Origin: Brachionus rotundiformis | Lineage: Eukaryota > Rotifera > Eurotatoria > Ploima > Brachionidae | Assembly (NCBI GenBank): GCA_016802295.1 | Contig: JAESIW010000200.1 | Location: 124,001 to 188,000, forward strand | Length of the DNA stretch: 64,000 nucleotides | Direction of reading: 5' to 3' | Shown here: piece by piece, positions 44,990 through 56,600 of the stretch | Layout of the letters: each line of letters begins with the position of its first letter | How positions within the stretch are numbered: position 1 is the first letter of the stretch | Position numbers and translations under genes: made by a program | The notes under the pieces: generated by a model | The model's database searches: none | Told to the model about the DNA's origin: nothing | What the model saw: the letters and a program-made list of their open reading frames with translations, nothing else

Positions 44990-45410
44990 TAATAGCATCC
45001 TTTAGCTTCTTCACCCTTTCTAGCCCTACTGAAAAAGGACTCAACGGCTCTTGATTCGATTTTATTTTCCTTTTCTAATTCTTCTTTGAATGTATTACAA
45101 TCTCTAGGCTTATTGTGACTCATTCTTGTCATCACTGCGTTCCAAAATAAAAATCGCATGGATTTAAATCAGGTGAATTGTGTGGCCTTTTATGCTTTTT
45201 TATAAATTTATTCAGATTATTCTCACAATATTTCTGTCTGATTCTTGCTGTGTGCACCATCCTGCTGAAAAGCCACTTTGCCCCTCCGAACAATTCATTC
45301 GCTTGTCTCTTGATAATATTTCAAGAGACAAAAGAATCATTCTTTCATGATAATATTTTGAATCAATTGTATCCTCTTTTTTTAACCAAATTTAATATTC
45401 GTTTATAAAA
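44990..45410 (-). mobile_element. Mariner-like transposase C-terminal relic
   Basis: Minus-strand translation, with frame breaks, gives VAFQQDGAHSKNQTEIL, then PHNSPDLNPCDFYFWNAVMT, then RAVESFFSRARKGEEAKG and stop. The SPDLNPCDFYFW block, with Asp in place of the Tc1 Glu, marks a mariner/DDxD-type transposase, distinct from the adjoining Tc1 element. The N-terminal half and ends are not recognisable. 45411-45980 holds nothing identified. Confidence 0.65.
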
Positions 45411-46008
45411 ACTTATGGTATACGTACACATAATTAGTAAGCATCATAAGTGAATCAATGAGAATGCATAGCGAAAGAGCTCACCGAAATGACGTAGGCA
45501 GTGAATGAATAGAATCGACTCGAGCAATAGAAAACTAGTTTAATTAGCAAATATTTTATTTACCGGTAACAAACTGTTTAATATGCTAAACCTAAAGTCA
45601 TTTTGAAAAATATTTACAATTGCAGTTAGGATAAAACTTATTTGTGTGACTGGTGGATGACCACAAGTCAGTCAGTCTTTGTTATGCTATTGTTGAAAGA
45701 ATTTAAAAATTTAAAAAAACATTTAAATTTTAAATAAAAATATTTGATCACATTTTCTTACCAAATTTTGTCCAGATTAAAAAGCAATTAAAATGCATTC
45801 TTAAAAAATTTTAATCTCAAATGACTTAAAACCATCCTGTTTTTTTTTTAATTGCCGATTACAGAATGATTAAATTCAAACAATTAATTACAGAATTTGG
45901 CTTATTAAATGATTAAAAAATATTATAAAATTTAAATTAGATTTACTGAAAAAAATCTATAGATATAAAATTGTCAATTTTTTTTTGTTTAAATATAATT
46001 TAGTCAAA

Positions 46009-48291
46009 ATGCACCACTGGCTAATGACTTTAAGCTTTTGGACTGTAATACTGGGCTTGGCAACAGAGGCCAAAGTTTGCTCAATATTCAAAGTCTTGTA
46101 CAGTCCTTATCTAGTTTGTGAAAGTTTTCAAATAGATAAAGAATATTTTTTGAAAAATAGAACAGACATGAAATACATAAATAATATTTTTTATCATTTG
46201 AATCAACAGAAAGTATTAGATAATGAAATAGAGAAAGGTACACAGCTCTTCAATTTGTTCAAACTACAGTATCCAGTATTTACATTTAAAAACTTGCTCG
46301 GCTTTGATGCCAACTTATTTACCAACATGACCAACTCTATCCATTATTCATTCATTATCTACAATTCAAAATTAGACTTTTACCATAAGAACCACAAAAT
46401 TAGCTCTTGCGAGACCATTTTCACAACAAAAAGCCTAAATTTCGATTTCATTGAGTTCAGCATTATGGACCAGGTCAAATTTCCACCCAAGCTATGTCCA
46501 TTGCATTTCAGTCACTTAAAAATGGAATACTTTAAAATCAAGTACTTGGCCAATTCATTCAACCACAAGAACCAACTTTCATTCACCAGGATAAACCAGT
46601 CGGTTGTCTTGCACACAAAGATAAGAATTTTGACCATTTTGATGAGCGAGAACATTGACATAAATGAGGACGTTGTGAACCCGAACATATTTAAATGGAC
46701 TTCGGAGTTCTATTTCATGGGAAGACTGCGGTCCATTCATCCGGACCTATTTACCAAAATTGACGCTCTAAAGTACATAGCTGTGGACATTTATTATGCC
46801 AAGAGTCTAATGCATAATGGCAATATTGACTGGATAGAGAATCTGAATAGCAACTTGGAAATAAATGGTACAAATTATGAAAATTTTACCAAGCACATCA
46901 TTCATGTCAGCATTAATCAGCGCTTTTATCCAGAATATTACTACAAAATGGACTTGGCTCATGTGCTGCCAGACCAAGACTTTTGTTTGTACAAGAACTT
47001 TCCATTCAAAAAATTGGTTCTATTGAGTGTCATAGACAATATGCCCAAATATGTGACCAGAGAATATACGTGCACATTTTTGTGGATAGCGCAAAACTAC
47101 AGCTTTTTTCTAAGACACTATTCAAAAATTGCCAATGGTGACCTATTTTACCAGACATTTAAAAACCTGAACATGTCATTTACCAAATGCAATTTTTCAA
47201 AATTTTTGGCAAATTGTGACATTTGGACAATCAGTAAGCACTCATTTGATTTGTATGATTTAAAGCATTTAATGATCCTAATTGATTATATAATTATTAT
47301 TTTTTGCATACCACTGTTATCCATTTTGAGCCTAGGACTTAACACTTTTTCCTTGGTCATTTTCTACAAAAGTAGAATAACCAAAAAAAACTTCAACACT
47401 TGCTACAAATTTGTATTGACCTACTCGGCACTTAGCCTATCTTATGTAATATTTGAACTAATTAGCCTAATAAATGAGTGTTCATATAAAAATGGTCTCT
47501 TTTGCTCAAGCGTAGTCTCTTCCCAGCTGGTTCAATACTACAGCATAGTTATCAAAGATTATCTAATGCGTATTATCAAAGCTGGCATAAACTTGTCCCT
47601 AATTGGTTACAGTGCATTCAGGCTGAATATTTTCATGGACTCCAGTTCCAGGATGCATAAGCTCATTTCCAAATCATCCGTGTCTAGGATAAGTTCGATT
47701 TCTATTATGGCAATGGCTGTCATTTGTGCACCTAAGCTTTTTGTCCACACCATCAACTACAATCAACCCGAATCGGACTACCCGTCCTTTCTGCTCGATC
47801 TTTATTCTTACATTTCCATAGACAAGGCAAAAGAGACAGCTCTGATAATCCTAAATGCCATTAGTGACATAATCACAGTTGTAGGGATAATTTTAATTAA
47901 TTTTGTAATTGATATTTGCCTGGCCTTTAGGCTCAAGTCTTATTTAACAAGGTCAATATACAAGAAAAAATCAGAAACAAATAGGCTTCATTTAAAGCTT
48001 ATTTTGCTATCATTTGGAATGATTTTTATCAATTTAGTGCTCAAGTCTGCTGAAATGTTCCAGACATTGTATTTTTGGCTAAGCTTTACACTGATAGCAA
48101 ATGATTATGCCATGTTACAGTCAATAGAATTTTTCCTCAGAGAAGTTTGTCTGCATTTATCATTTCCGTTTGTGGTAAATCATTTTTTCGAGGCCTCGTT
48201 CTTAGTTTCTAATGTTCTAAACTTTTTTGTCTATTTCAGCAATGACCGAAACTTAAAAAAAATATTTTTCGAAATCATCTCTCACAAATAG
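46009..48291 (+). CDS. Seven-transmembrane receptor-like protein with long ectodomain
   Basis: An intronless 760-residue frame. ATG 46009 starts a signal peptide (LMTLSFWTVILGLATEAKVC); the in-frame upstream TTG is not needed. Residues about 25-425 form an extracellular region with few Cys and several N-glycosylation sequons but no recognised domain. Then seven hydrophobic segments follow, from LIDYIIIIFCIPLLSILSLG through TITVVGIILINFVI-like and FVVNHFFEASFLVSNVLNFF, with a short cytoplasmic tail. The layout resembles a rhodopsin-like or adhesion-like GPCR, but I see no DRY or NPxxY signature and no GPS site. It may belong to a lineage-specific chemoreceptor family; that is inference. Confidence 0.75.
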   Translation: MHHWLMTLSFWTVILGLATEAKVCSIFKVLYSPYLVCESFQIDKEYFLKNRTDMKYINNIFYHLNQQKVLDNEIEKGTQLFNLFKLQYPVFTFKNLLGFDANLFTNMTNSIHYSFIIYNSKLDFYHKNHKISSCETIFTTKSLNFDFIEFSIMDQVKFPPKLCPLHFSHLKMEYFKIKYLANSFNHKNQLSFTRINQSVVLHTKIRILTILMSENIDINEDVVNPNIFKWTSEFYFMGRLRSIHPDLFTKIDALKYIAVDIYYAKSLMHNGNIDWIENLNSNLEINGTNYENFTKHIIHVSINQRFYPEYYYKMDLAHVLPDQDFCLYKNFPFKKLVLLSVIDNMPKYVTREYTCTFLWIAQNYSFFLRHYSKIANGDLFYQTFKNLNMSFTKCNFSKFLANCDIWTISKHSFDLYDLKHLMILIDYIIIIFCIPLLSILSLGLNTFSLVIFYKSRITKKNFNTCYKFVLTYSALSLSYVIFELISLINECSYKNGLFCSSVVSSQLVQYYSIVIKDYLMRIIKAGINLSLIGYSAFRLNIFMDSSSRMHKLISKSSVSRISSISIMAMAVICAPKLFVHTINYNQPESDYPSFLLDLYSYISIDKAKETALIILNAISDIITVVGIILINFVIDICLAFRLKSYLTRSIYKKKSETNRLHLKLILLSFGMIFINLVLKSAEMFQTLYFWLSFTLIANDYAMLQSIEFFLREVCLHLSFPFVVNHFFEASFLVSNVLNFFVYFSNDRNLKKIFFEIISHK

Positions 48292-48544
48292 ATAAATAAA
48301 GAAATTATCAATTATAAATTTAGAATGTTTGAAATTTTTTTCATTAAAGCTTTTAATTAAACAATTAAAATAAAATGATTAGATATAATTATTTGTAATT
48401 TAAAATAATTTTAAATTTGATATATAATAAAAGATTTATTTTAATCTATTTTATTTTATTTTATTTTATTTATTAAATTGTTAAGTATTTATATTAAAAT
48501 GAGTGATCAGAGTTGGACAGCTGAAATTAAGAATAAGCTTTTGA

Positions 48545-48990
48545 TGGAATATGTTTTTTTTTTAATTTTTATCTGTCATCAATCCAAAAACTTAAAACGA
48601 AAAAAAAAATATAAAAGGTATACAATTACTGAAAAAAATTGGTTCAAAAATTAGAAATTTTTAAAAATCAATATTTAAAATGACCGCCTTTGGCCTTATA
48701 ACAAGCCAAAACTCTTTTTGCCATAGATTCAATCAAATTTTGAACGTACTCAGTTGGAATCTTTAACCACTCTCTGTGTAAAATTCTTTTAAATGCTAAA
48801 TAGAGGTTTCCTTAGTGTTTACCATTTTGGCATCTATGTATGACCATAAGTTCTCGATTGGGTTGAAATCTAGTGAACATGGCAAAACCTCAGTTCTGTT
48901 AAGTTCTTTGAAGCTGCGCTGAAGCCCCATCTTGTTAAAAAACCCAAGAGTCATTTGGTTCAAATAGGAGTTATTTAGAGACCAAATGAG
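48545..48990 (-). mobile_element. Degenerate Tc1 transposase 3' fragment
   Basis: The sequence from AAATTTTTAAAAATCAATATTTAAAATGACC onward is collinear with 43460-43810 of the Tc1 element at about 80-85% by eye, covering the transposase C-terminus with many indels. It includes one internal motif CAAAAATTAGAAA but no outer terminus. It is an older, truncated family member. Confidence 0.7.
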
Positions 48991-49189
48991 GAGTTCTTTT
49001 TCATTCTTTTTAATGTTTTTAATTTTATGTTTTGAAATTTAAGTATTAGTTTTTCGCTTATTTTTGATTTTTAGGTCATAGAAGTTCACCTAAATTTCAA
49101 CTGTTAAGACATTCTAGGGATATTTAAAGTTACTCTTGAAGAGAGTTATTTAAAAGAATTGCTTCCAATAAAGAGCTATAGACCTAAAT

Positions 49190-49590
49190 GGTGTCGTGCT
49201 AAGTTCGTCAGGCCCGTTTTCGAAAGCGTTTAAACTCTGCGCATTTATCAATTTTTCTGGAAGCTTTTTCCAGTGCCTCGCCTATCGGTTTGTGAAGAAA
49301 TTTATTCTGATTCGGCTGTTTTTTTTGACAATTGTGGCCTCAGCAGCCTACGTTGTCCTTTTTTTCCGGACCTTTATCAAGTGGAGCTAGTCATTGAATA
49401 TCATCAATCAGGTCTCATCTTTAACGTCTTTCTTCAAATACGTTAGACCAAGGCTTGCATATCTTGACTAGTAATTCTCGTTTCTCAGATGTTTTGCTAT
49501 TTTTTGTTGCACGCCGTTGAACTTCAAGTGTGTTAATATCGCTCAAGAGGTATGGTCTCCAACAGCTTGTCCTTTTCAAGAAGTGCGTTG
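49190..49590 (-). mobile_element. LINE RT-tail fragment
   Basis: Minus-strand reading with frame breaks shows EVQRRATKNSKTSEKRELLV and, further on, NQNKFLHKPIGEALEKASRK followed by FKRFRKRA, matching the layout of a reverse-transcriptase C-terminus (RRATK block, then the N-x-F-x-x-R block). Both ends are undefined. Confidence 0.45.
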
Positions 49591-49809
49591 GCTTACTTAA
49601 TTAAATAAAAAAACACTTTTTTTATAAATATGACACTTATTAGACTAAGAAGACCACTAATTAATTAAAAAACTCATTCTTTTTAATTTTTGACACTATT
49701 TACAAATGTTAATATTACTCAATATTAAAAGTGGAAGTAAAATTTAATTTTATGAAAATTAAAAAAAATTAAAAAGTCCAATGCAAGCATCTTAGAAAAT
49801 AACTTTAAG

Positions 49810-50235
49810 AACACAGTGAAAGATGCTGAACCTTTAACAAAAAACAAAAGAAGAAAGCTCTTGTACTTGTTGGTTTCGGCTTAAGCACTATAAATTTCAT
49901 CATCAAATTGCAATCGCAGCACGCAAGAAAAAGTGTAATTTTGACTCTGTCGGTATGGATAGCCCAATTCAATCAAATCGATAAAAAGGAAGATCAACAA
50001 AAAACAATTAAGACTCTCCTTTTTAAACCAAGCCATACACAAGTTTCAAGTTCGTCTCCAAAGGGAATTGAATCTGACGAAGATTCAGAAGATGAAGTAT
50101 TACCAAAAACACCAAGAATCGAATCAGATTAGAATGATGCGTTTGATAGTGATTCAAAATCATGCGAAAACTATGGCAGTAAAATGACTAAAAGAAGATA
50201 CTGGGCATGTCCGAATAAATGTGGTAAAAAATAAT
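49810..50235 (+). mobile_element. SWIM/AT-hook-type transposase tail relic
   Basis: The plus strand contains HYKFHHQIAIAARKKKCNFD, SVGMDSPIQSNR, then in a shifted frame KTIKTLLFKPSHTQVSSSSP and an acidic Ser-rich end. Order and motifs parallel the SWIM-finger transposase tail at 58.5-59.0 kb. The frame shifts show it is dead. 50240-50880 is AT-rich without features. Confidence 0.4.
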
Positions 50236-50887
50236 TTTTTTCTTTTATTTAAAAAATTTTTTCTTTAAATTTTTTGTGAAATAAAAAAAATAATATAGTT
50301 TTTTTTAATATTTGTGTTTTTTTTAATAAAATTGTGGTATCTTATTAAAAAATGGCTCAATTTTCTTTGGAAGAGTAACTAAAGAAAATTAACAATTATT
50401 TCCTCAATTATAAGCAAACACTAATAGAAGAAAATTTTTTTATTTGAATCAAAAATTATCCTTTTCTTGAATAACTAGAAACCATGTCTTGAGTTTATTT
50501 ATTTCTTACAAGAAGGAAAAATTTACTAATAATATTTACATTTGATACTTTTCAAAAATCAATGCTTTAAATAAAGACAAAAGAGAATAGCATATATCCA
50601 TAAGAAAGGAGACTCTTATGGCAAATTAAAGATATCAAAAAAATTGGCATATAAGAGCTGTTCAAAAAATTTTTTTTCAAGATTTCTTGTGTTTATTTTT
50701 AATAGAATTATTAAAAAAATAAAATAAAATTTTCTTGTTTGATATTTTTTAATTACCAAAATTAATGAATAATCAACTTTTTATGGCCTATGGGTCATTT
50801 TAAGGCCAAATAAGAAGAAAATTAAGCAAAACGAGATTATATTTAGATAATTTGACTAATTAAAGATTTTATTGTCTTGGAGAGATT

Positions 50888-51211
50888 TTATTTAATATTA
50901 GGAACATGGTATCCATGGGGAATGTTGTCATATCCTCTGAGCATAGAGTTGACGTGATGCTGCTTGTGTCTCGGATGCTCTTGGCATTCGACATACAACC
51001 GACCATTTCGCCACACAAAGTAGCAGCTCTTGCATCTCTTTCTCAAACGGGTCTTTACCTTGTAATCTCTGCTCTGCTCTAAATTGACCAGCACAGCTGG
51101 CCTATGGCACCACAGTTTGTTCCCCACGCCCTGGTCAACACTAATTTTGGAAAAAAGACTTGCGGCCGAGAACAATTGCACCTTACTGGCCAATCTTCTT
51201 AACATACTCAT
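50888..51211 (-). CDS. MRPL36: Mitochondrial large-subunit ribosomal protein bL36m
   Basis: A single-exon 107-residue protein. The N-terminal 30-40 residues are basic and hydroxylated (MSMLRRLASKVQLFSAASLF), as for a mitochondrial targeting peptide. The C-terminal bL36 core is unmistakable: YKVKTRLRKRCKSCYFVWRN then GRLYVECQEHPRHKQ, with the C-x2-C ... C ... H zinc-binding pattern (CKSC, C, H). It is part of the mitochondrial 39S subunit near the peptidyl-transferase region. It stands 198 bp downstream of NDUFS3 on the same strand. Confidence 0.95.
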   Translation of the reverse strand: MSMLRRLASKVQLFSAASLFSKISVDQGVGNKLWCHRPAVLVNLEQSRDYKVKTRLRKRCKSCYFVWRNGRLYVECQEHPRHKQHHVNSMLRGYDNIPHGYHVPNIK

Positions 51212-51409
51212 TTCTTTTAATTAAATAAATCTTAATTAATACCAAAACATATTTCTAAATTGGGCTATGACTCCAAATTTATATTTTAAATTTAAAGATA
51301 AAAATTTTAACTATTAATTAGCCAAATTTGTTTATTAAGTTTAAAAGTTTTTTGCGACAAAAAAAAAATTATTTTTTTTTAATTTAAAAGATAGGAGATA
51401 ATTTTTTAT

Positions 51410-52316
51410 CTATTTTTTCTGTTGATCTTCAGGTGTTGTTTGGTCAGATTGGATGGCTCGGTGGGCTGGAAAAATCTCCCACGGTGATCCAAGATCGAAC
51501 TTGCGGTACTCCTGAGTGAGCTCCAGAGGCTCAGTGACCACTCTTTTGACTTCGTCATCATACCTGACCTCAACAAAGCCGGTCAGAGGAAAGTCCTTTC
51601 TGAACGGGTGGCCGGCAAAGCCGTAGTCGGTCAGAATTCGCCTCAGGTCCGGGTGGTTTGAGAAGAAAACGCCGAACATGTCCCATACCTCGCGCTCGAA
51701 CCAATTGGCGCCTTCGAACACGCCAGTAATGGAGTCTATTGGGGTCAGCTCATCTGTGTAGGTCTTGACTCGTATTCGGTTGTTGTAGCGCAGGGACAAA
51801 AGGTTGTAGACCAGTTCGAAGCGGTACTGTCGTGATGGCACATCGACGGCAGTCACGCCCACAAACGAATGAAACTGGGTCCTGTGGTTCTCTCTGAGAA
51901 AGCTCATCATTGGCACAACTCCTTCCGGGTGGATCAATACCTCCAGCTCATTGTTGTCTGTTATTTGGACTATTTGGACATACTTTGGCATACATTGGGC
52001 CACGTATTGTCCCAATTCCTTCAAGCTCATTCTCAGCTCGGGGTTCTCTTTCTTAATAGTGGCTTTGGAACAAATTAGTAAAGGAAAAGCCTATTTTAGT
52101 TGACTCACGAGCAGTTATGGGGTTTTTTTGGACAGCTGGTGTCTGATTTTGCATGGCCGGTTTGCCACTGTGAACTAGTCTGACAGCACTTGCCATCACA
52201 GGTCCTGTTTTTCAAAAGTTTAGGATAAAAAATTTTTATCTTTTCATCTAAATACTTCTTGTCGCACTACGCAGAGCCAAGTGTCCAACTTTGACCAATC
52301 CAGAGCTCAGAGACAT
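51410..52316 (-). CDS. NDUFS3: NADH dehydrogenase (ubiquinone) iron-sulfur protein 3 (complex I 30 kDa subunit)
   Basis: Three exons with closing phases: 52316-52256, 52204-52109 and 52062-51410 (269 residues; human about 264). The first two exons encode a mitochondrial targeting sequence (MSLSSGLVKVGHLALRSATR, then a Val/Ala/Arg stretch). The third carries the complex I 30 kDa fold: FRENH-like and FHSFVGVTAVDVP segments, the family signature EREVWDMFGVFFSNHPDLRR, then GFAGHPFRKDFPLTGFVEV and SPWEIF near the end. The subunit sits in the Q-module of the matrix arm of complex I and has no Fe-S cluster itself. Introns are only 51 and 46 bp. Confidence 0.95.
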
Positions 52317-52479
52317 GTTTAGTTTAAATCTAAAATTAGAGTTATCTTTTAAAACAATTTGGTAATTGAAATGTCTGGACAAAAATGCTGGTTCAAGTTG
52401 GCATCCAAGATTTAAAATTGATGCCAGAAATGTTTCATTTATAATAATTATAATTAAAACTTTTCAGAAAATAAATTAA

Positions 52480-53430
52480 TTAAAATAACCTATACTAACT
52501 AAAAATGATGCTTTTTTAGCAGAGAGAAGAAGTTGTTTATATGGTCCAATTTTTTTGGCAAGATAAACCAACAATACATGGTAGTGGCGCAAATTAGTAA
52601 TTTTGATTTCAAGTTGGAAGAAAACTTGCCAATTATCAAAATAAAAAGCTTGAATTGACTTTTTTCTCTTGTTCAGCACAGGTATCAGGTAGCCTGGGTA
52701 AAGAAAAAAATAGCTAAAAAGCTTAATAGTGTTATCAAACCTTTGAAGATAGTGGAAAATATCTATGGTAGATATTCCGAGTGCCAAAGGGCTAAAGACT
52801 TGTTTTAAATAAATAGATTGTTTTAGTCTGTTTTAACAACTACCACATCCATGGTAAATGCGATTTGGAGAATGAAATTTGACCAACTTAGGCCATGGTG
52901 AATTTTTGCATAAAAATTAACCAGTAAATTGGATTATATATTACCACACAAAGATTTATTTGATAAAAAAATCCTAAATATAATCAATACGGAGGTTTGG
53001 ACTCTTAAATTTGGAAGAAAACTTGCCTGATATTTGAGTATGAACAAGACACCTAAACGCATTGTAGAGCTGCAAAATTAAGAAAATCTTATTAATTATT
53101 AATTTCTGGCAAAATAAATAAAGCAAAAATGGTATTTTGTTATTTTAAAAAAAAAGTTGTTTCTGTCTTTTTCTCAAAAAAGAGACCTCAGGTAAAAAGT
53201 TGGTCTCGGAACTACGCAAAAAAAATTAAATTCAGCTTTGTCTTGTGTTCTGCACGGCTACCAGGTAGCTTGGGTACCTGAGTGAAGAAAAAATAGCCGA
53301 AAAGTTTAGTAAGGTGATCCAAGCTTTGAAAATTACCAATTTACTGTCCTTAGCTTACTTTGGATTGGAAAAAAGTAATAAATTGGGTTAGATACCACCA
53401 CACAGGCCACATAATTAAATTAATAAAATA
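52480..53430. repeat. Diverged direct repeat between NDUFS3 and STAM
   Basis: The blocks at about 52540-52960 and 53020-53420 share GGAAGAAAACTTGCC, a GTTC-GCAC-GGTA-CAGGTAGC segment followed by AAAAATAGC-AAAAGCTTAGTA, and ACCACACA. This indicates an old direct duplication of an AT-rich non-coding unit. Nothing else is recognised between 52317 and 53600. Confidence 0.4.
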
Positions 53431-53605
53431 ACCATTTCTGGTTAATCTTTGGCAAAGCAAACAAAAAGCTTAACAAAAAAAGGTATTTTAAAACCTTTAA
53501 TTAAAACATGTCAAATTTCAAACTATTACTCAAAAGTTTATTTTAATAAATAATAAAAAAAATTTATTTAGAATAAAAAATAGAAATTTATATGGGCATT
53601 TTAAT

Positions 53606-56600
53606 TTATACATTTGGATTGGTAAGATATTGATTATGTGAGTTTGGATCAATTGAAGAAGCATTGGGGATGTTTTGATAGGGAGCAGAGGAAATGGGCT
53701 GAGTGAATGTTTGGTACTGGGCCGGTGGTGGATATTGTGCGGGCATGTTTAGGCTCATCGAACTGAGCTGGTTGGCCAGTTGCATCGAGTTTGGCTCAAT
53801 GGAGGGCGGCGCTGCCATATACTGCGGATTAGCGTGGCCATTAGGGCCCATCATGGGGTTCATGTAGCTGCTTGCCTTTGTTATGCTCTCTTTCATCAGG
53901 TTGCTGTACATTTGGAACGATTCGATTATCTTGACATTCAGGTCCTCCAGCTGCGCGTGCTTCTGGTCAATTAGCTGCAGTTTTTGGTCAATCAGGGGTC
54001 CCATCATGTAGCACTCCTCCTCCAGGTCCTGTAGCTCTTGGGTGTCTGGCTGAATCTCGCCGGTGGGGTCCGAGTTCTGAAGCATCTCAATGCAGCTGTC
54101 TATTTTGGCCTCGTCGATGTACAACGAGAGCTGACGGGGCTCGTTAACATCCACATTGTCGCTGAAGGACACTTTTTTGGTCACCTCGGCGCCCTCTATT
54201 TTCTCGTCCAGGTCAAAAGTGACAAAATTGGACGGAAAGAGGCCCTCGGTGCCCTCAACGTCGAGCCCTTTCCACCAATTTTGATCGCTGTCATCTGTCA
54301 GCATGAGCACATCTCCGGCCTTGAAGGTTATTTCGTTGTCCTCAGCGGCCTCGAAGTCGTACAAAGCTTTTACTTTGCGCTTGTCCGAGTATTTTTGGGA
54401 AATTTTTTGACTAGACTGGGAAAGAGAAGCGTACAATGAGTTGACAGAGTTGTTTGGTGTTTTGCTTATGGAGGTCTCTTTGAGCGACAATTGGATCGCC
54501 CGGGCCAGCTCTTCCTCTTCCCGTCGGATCAAATCAGTGTCTGATTTCATACTCTTAAATAATTAAAATAAGACGCCTATTCAAGTAAAAGCAATTAGGT
54601 AATTTTTTGTACTCAGTGCAAAACTAAGCTAACAAAAGGTTAAAATTTTAATTTCAGTGTCAAATGTTGCAAAATTATGTTAACAAAAGTAGTTTAAACA
54701 TATTGATCATTCATGGATCAAATATTTGAACAAAATCTGTAGAGGAGAGAAGGCTTTTATGCATACACAGAGAATACACGCGGGCATACCAAATAAGGGC
54801 TTTGTGAAATTTGGTACAAAATAAAAATAAAGAAATATTTCAATTTTATACATCACAAAGAAATTATAAAGGCATATATTTTTTCTAGTAGCTGATTTAT
54901 TTTTCAAAATAGATAATTGAAATAAAAAAAAATATTTTTTTTCAGTAGCTAAATTATTTCATATAATAGCTATTCTATTTTTTGATGTAGCAACTTTTTA
55001 ATAATGATTTTGAGGTCTAATTTAAATAAATTGTCAACATGTAAGTGATAAAAATCACTTATTTTTATCAATCACTAATAGGTAAACAAAACAAGCGCAT
55101 TGTTAAGCTTTAATTCCGGAATTGTTTAATAGACCAACAACATCAACACAGGCAACCGCCGGTACGGCAAATAGTGAAACAAATGATAGTCAACCAGCAC
55201 TAAATGATTTAACAAATCAAGCCGAACCATTCAAGCGTCCAGGAGGTCCAATTTTTTTTCTAAAACTAAGCGGCCAAGAGGTGGTCGAAAAAAGTTAAAA
55301 AATTAAATTTTTCCTTGTATTTTTTTTTGCTATTAATATAAAGTATTTTTGCTACTTTTTCGAACATTTTAGCTACGAAAATAAAAATTTTTGCTATTTT
55401 TTTTTATCTATTTTTCAAAAATAAATTAGCTACTAGAAAAAATATATGCCAATTATAAACGGAATAAATTCTTCAAAATTTATAAAAGAGTTTAACAATG
55501 TCGATGATTTGGATGGTAGTTTTTATGTTTTGCTAAATGATAAGTTAGATTCTACCAAAGATATGTTGACCAAGTAGAAAACTGATTTAATTTTAGATTT
55601 ATAAAAATTTAGAAAGCTTATAATTGTATTTTTATTTGCATTATAATAATAATTTTATTTATGTGTTTAAAAATTAATAGGTTGTGTCGTAAAAAAGGTG
55701 TAACACACCAGAAATTTTACCATTAGAAGAGATAGTGAATTTATTTGTACCAAGGTTGTCATAGGGATTATGACATTTAGATTGGGGGAGATGCTGTTAG
55801 TTTACTTTCTTAACTTCCAAAAAATCAATAATTTAATTATACTTATCCTGACGTTATTCATAGTTCATTGCGTTCGAATCTTTCTATTTCTAATTATTTG
55901 ATTTAAATCTTTGTTCTTTATTTACTTATAAATAGATGTGTTTACTTTTATTAAAAGGGCTTTTTCTCAAATATTCTCCAAAAGTAAAACAAAAATAAAA
56001 CTTTAAGTTAGAGCCAATATATTATGTAATTGTAGTAGTATAGTTGTCATTATTATTTTTTAAATAAATAAAAATTAATTTAAAAAAAAGAGTTTCTCTC
56101 TATTAACTGCTTATAATAGGATAATGGATGAATGCTTAAAAAGGTTTTGAGTTTTTTCCAAAGGTTTTTACTAGTTCTGTAAACGCAATAACATTTATGT
56201 GAGTTTACTTAACATTTTGTCCTGTTCTACTGTACCTAATTTCACACAACCCCGAAAAGATTGTAACCAGATAAAACTCTTCTACTAGATTTTGGAAAAA
56301 CGAGAATCTGGAAGCTTCAGAGTGTGTACAGAAGTCACAAAAATATGAAAATAAGGGATCAAAACGAAAGTCATGAGCATAAACACCAAATTGATGCTAC
56401 AAACATTGATGCTACAGACTCAAACCAGCATGGAAGTCAAAATGTCATAAGCTACCCTGCCCTCAAAAACTTTCTAACTTGGACAGATTGTGTCATAAAG
56501 AACACAATTGCCAGTCCAATGGGATTAACAGTAAAGCTTAATGACCTAGATCTTGTGCCAAATGATGAACTGTACAAAAGAGAAAATGCCGAACCTATAC

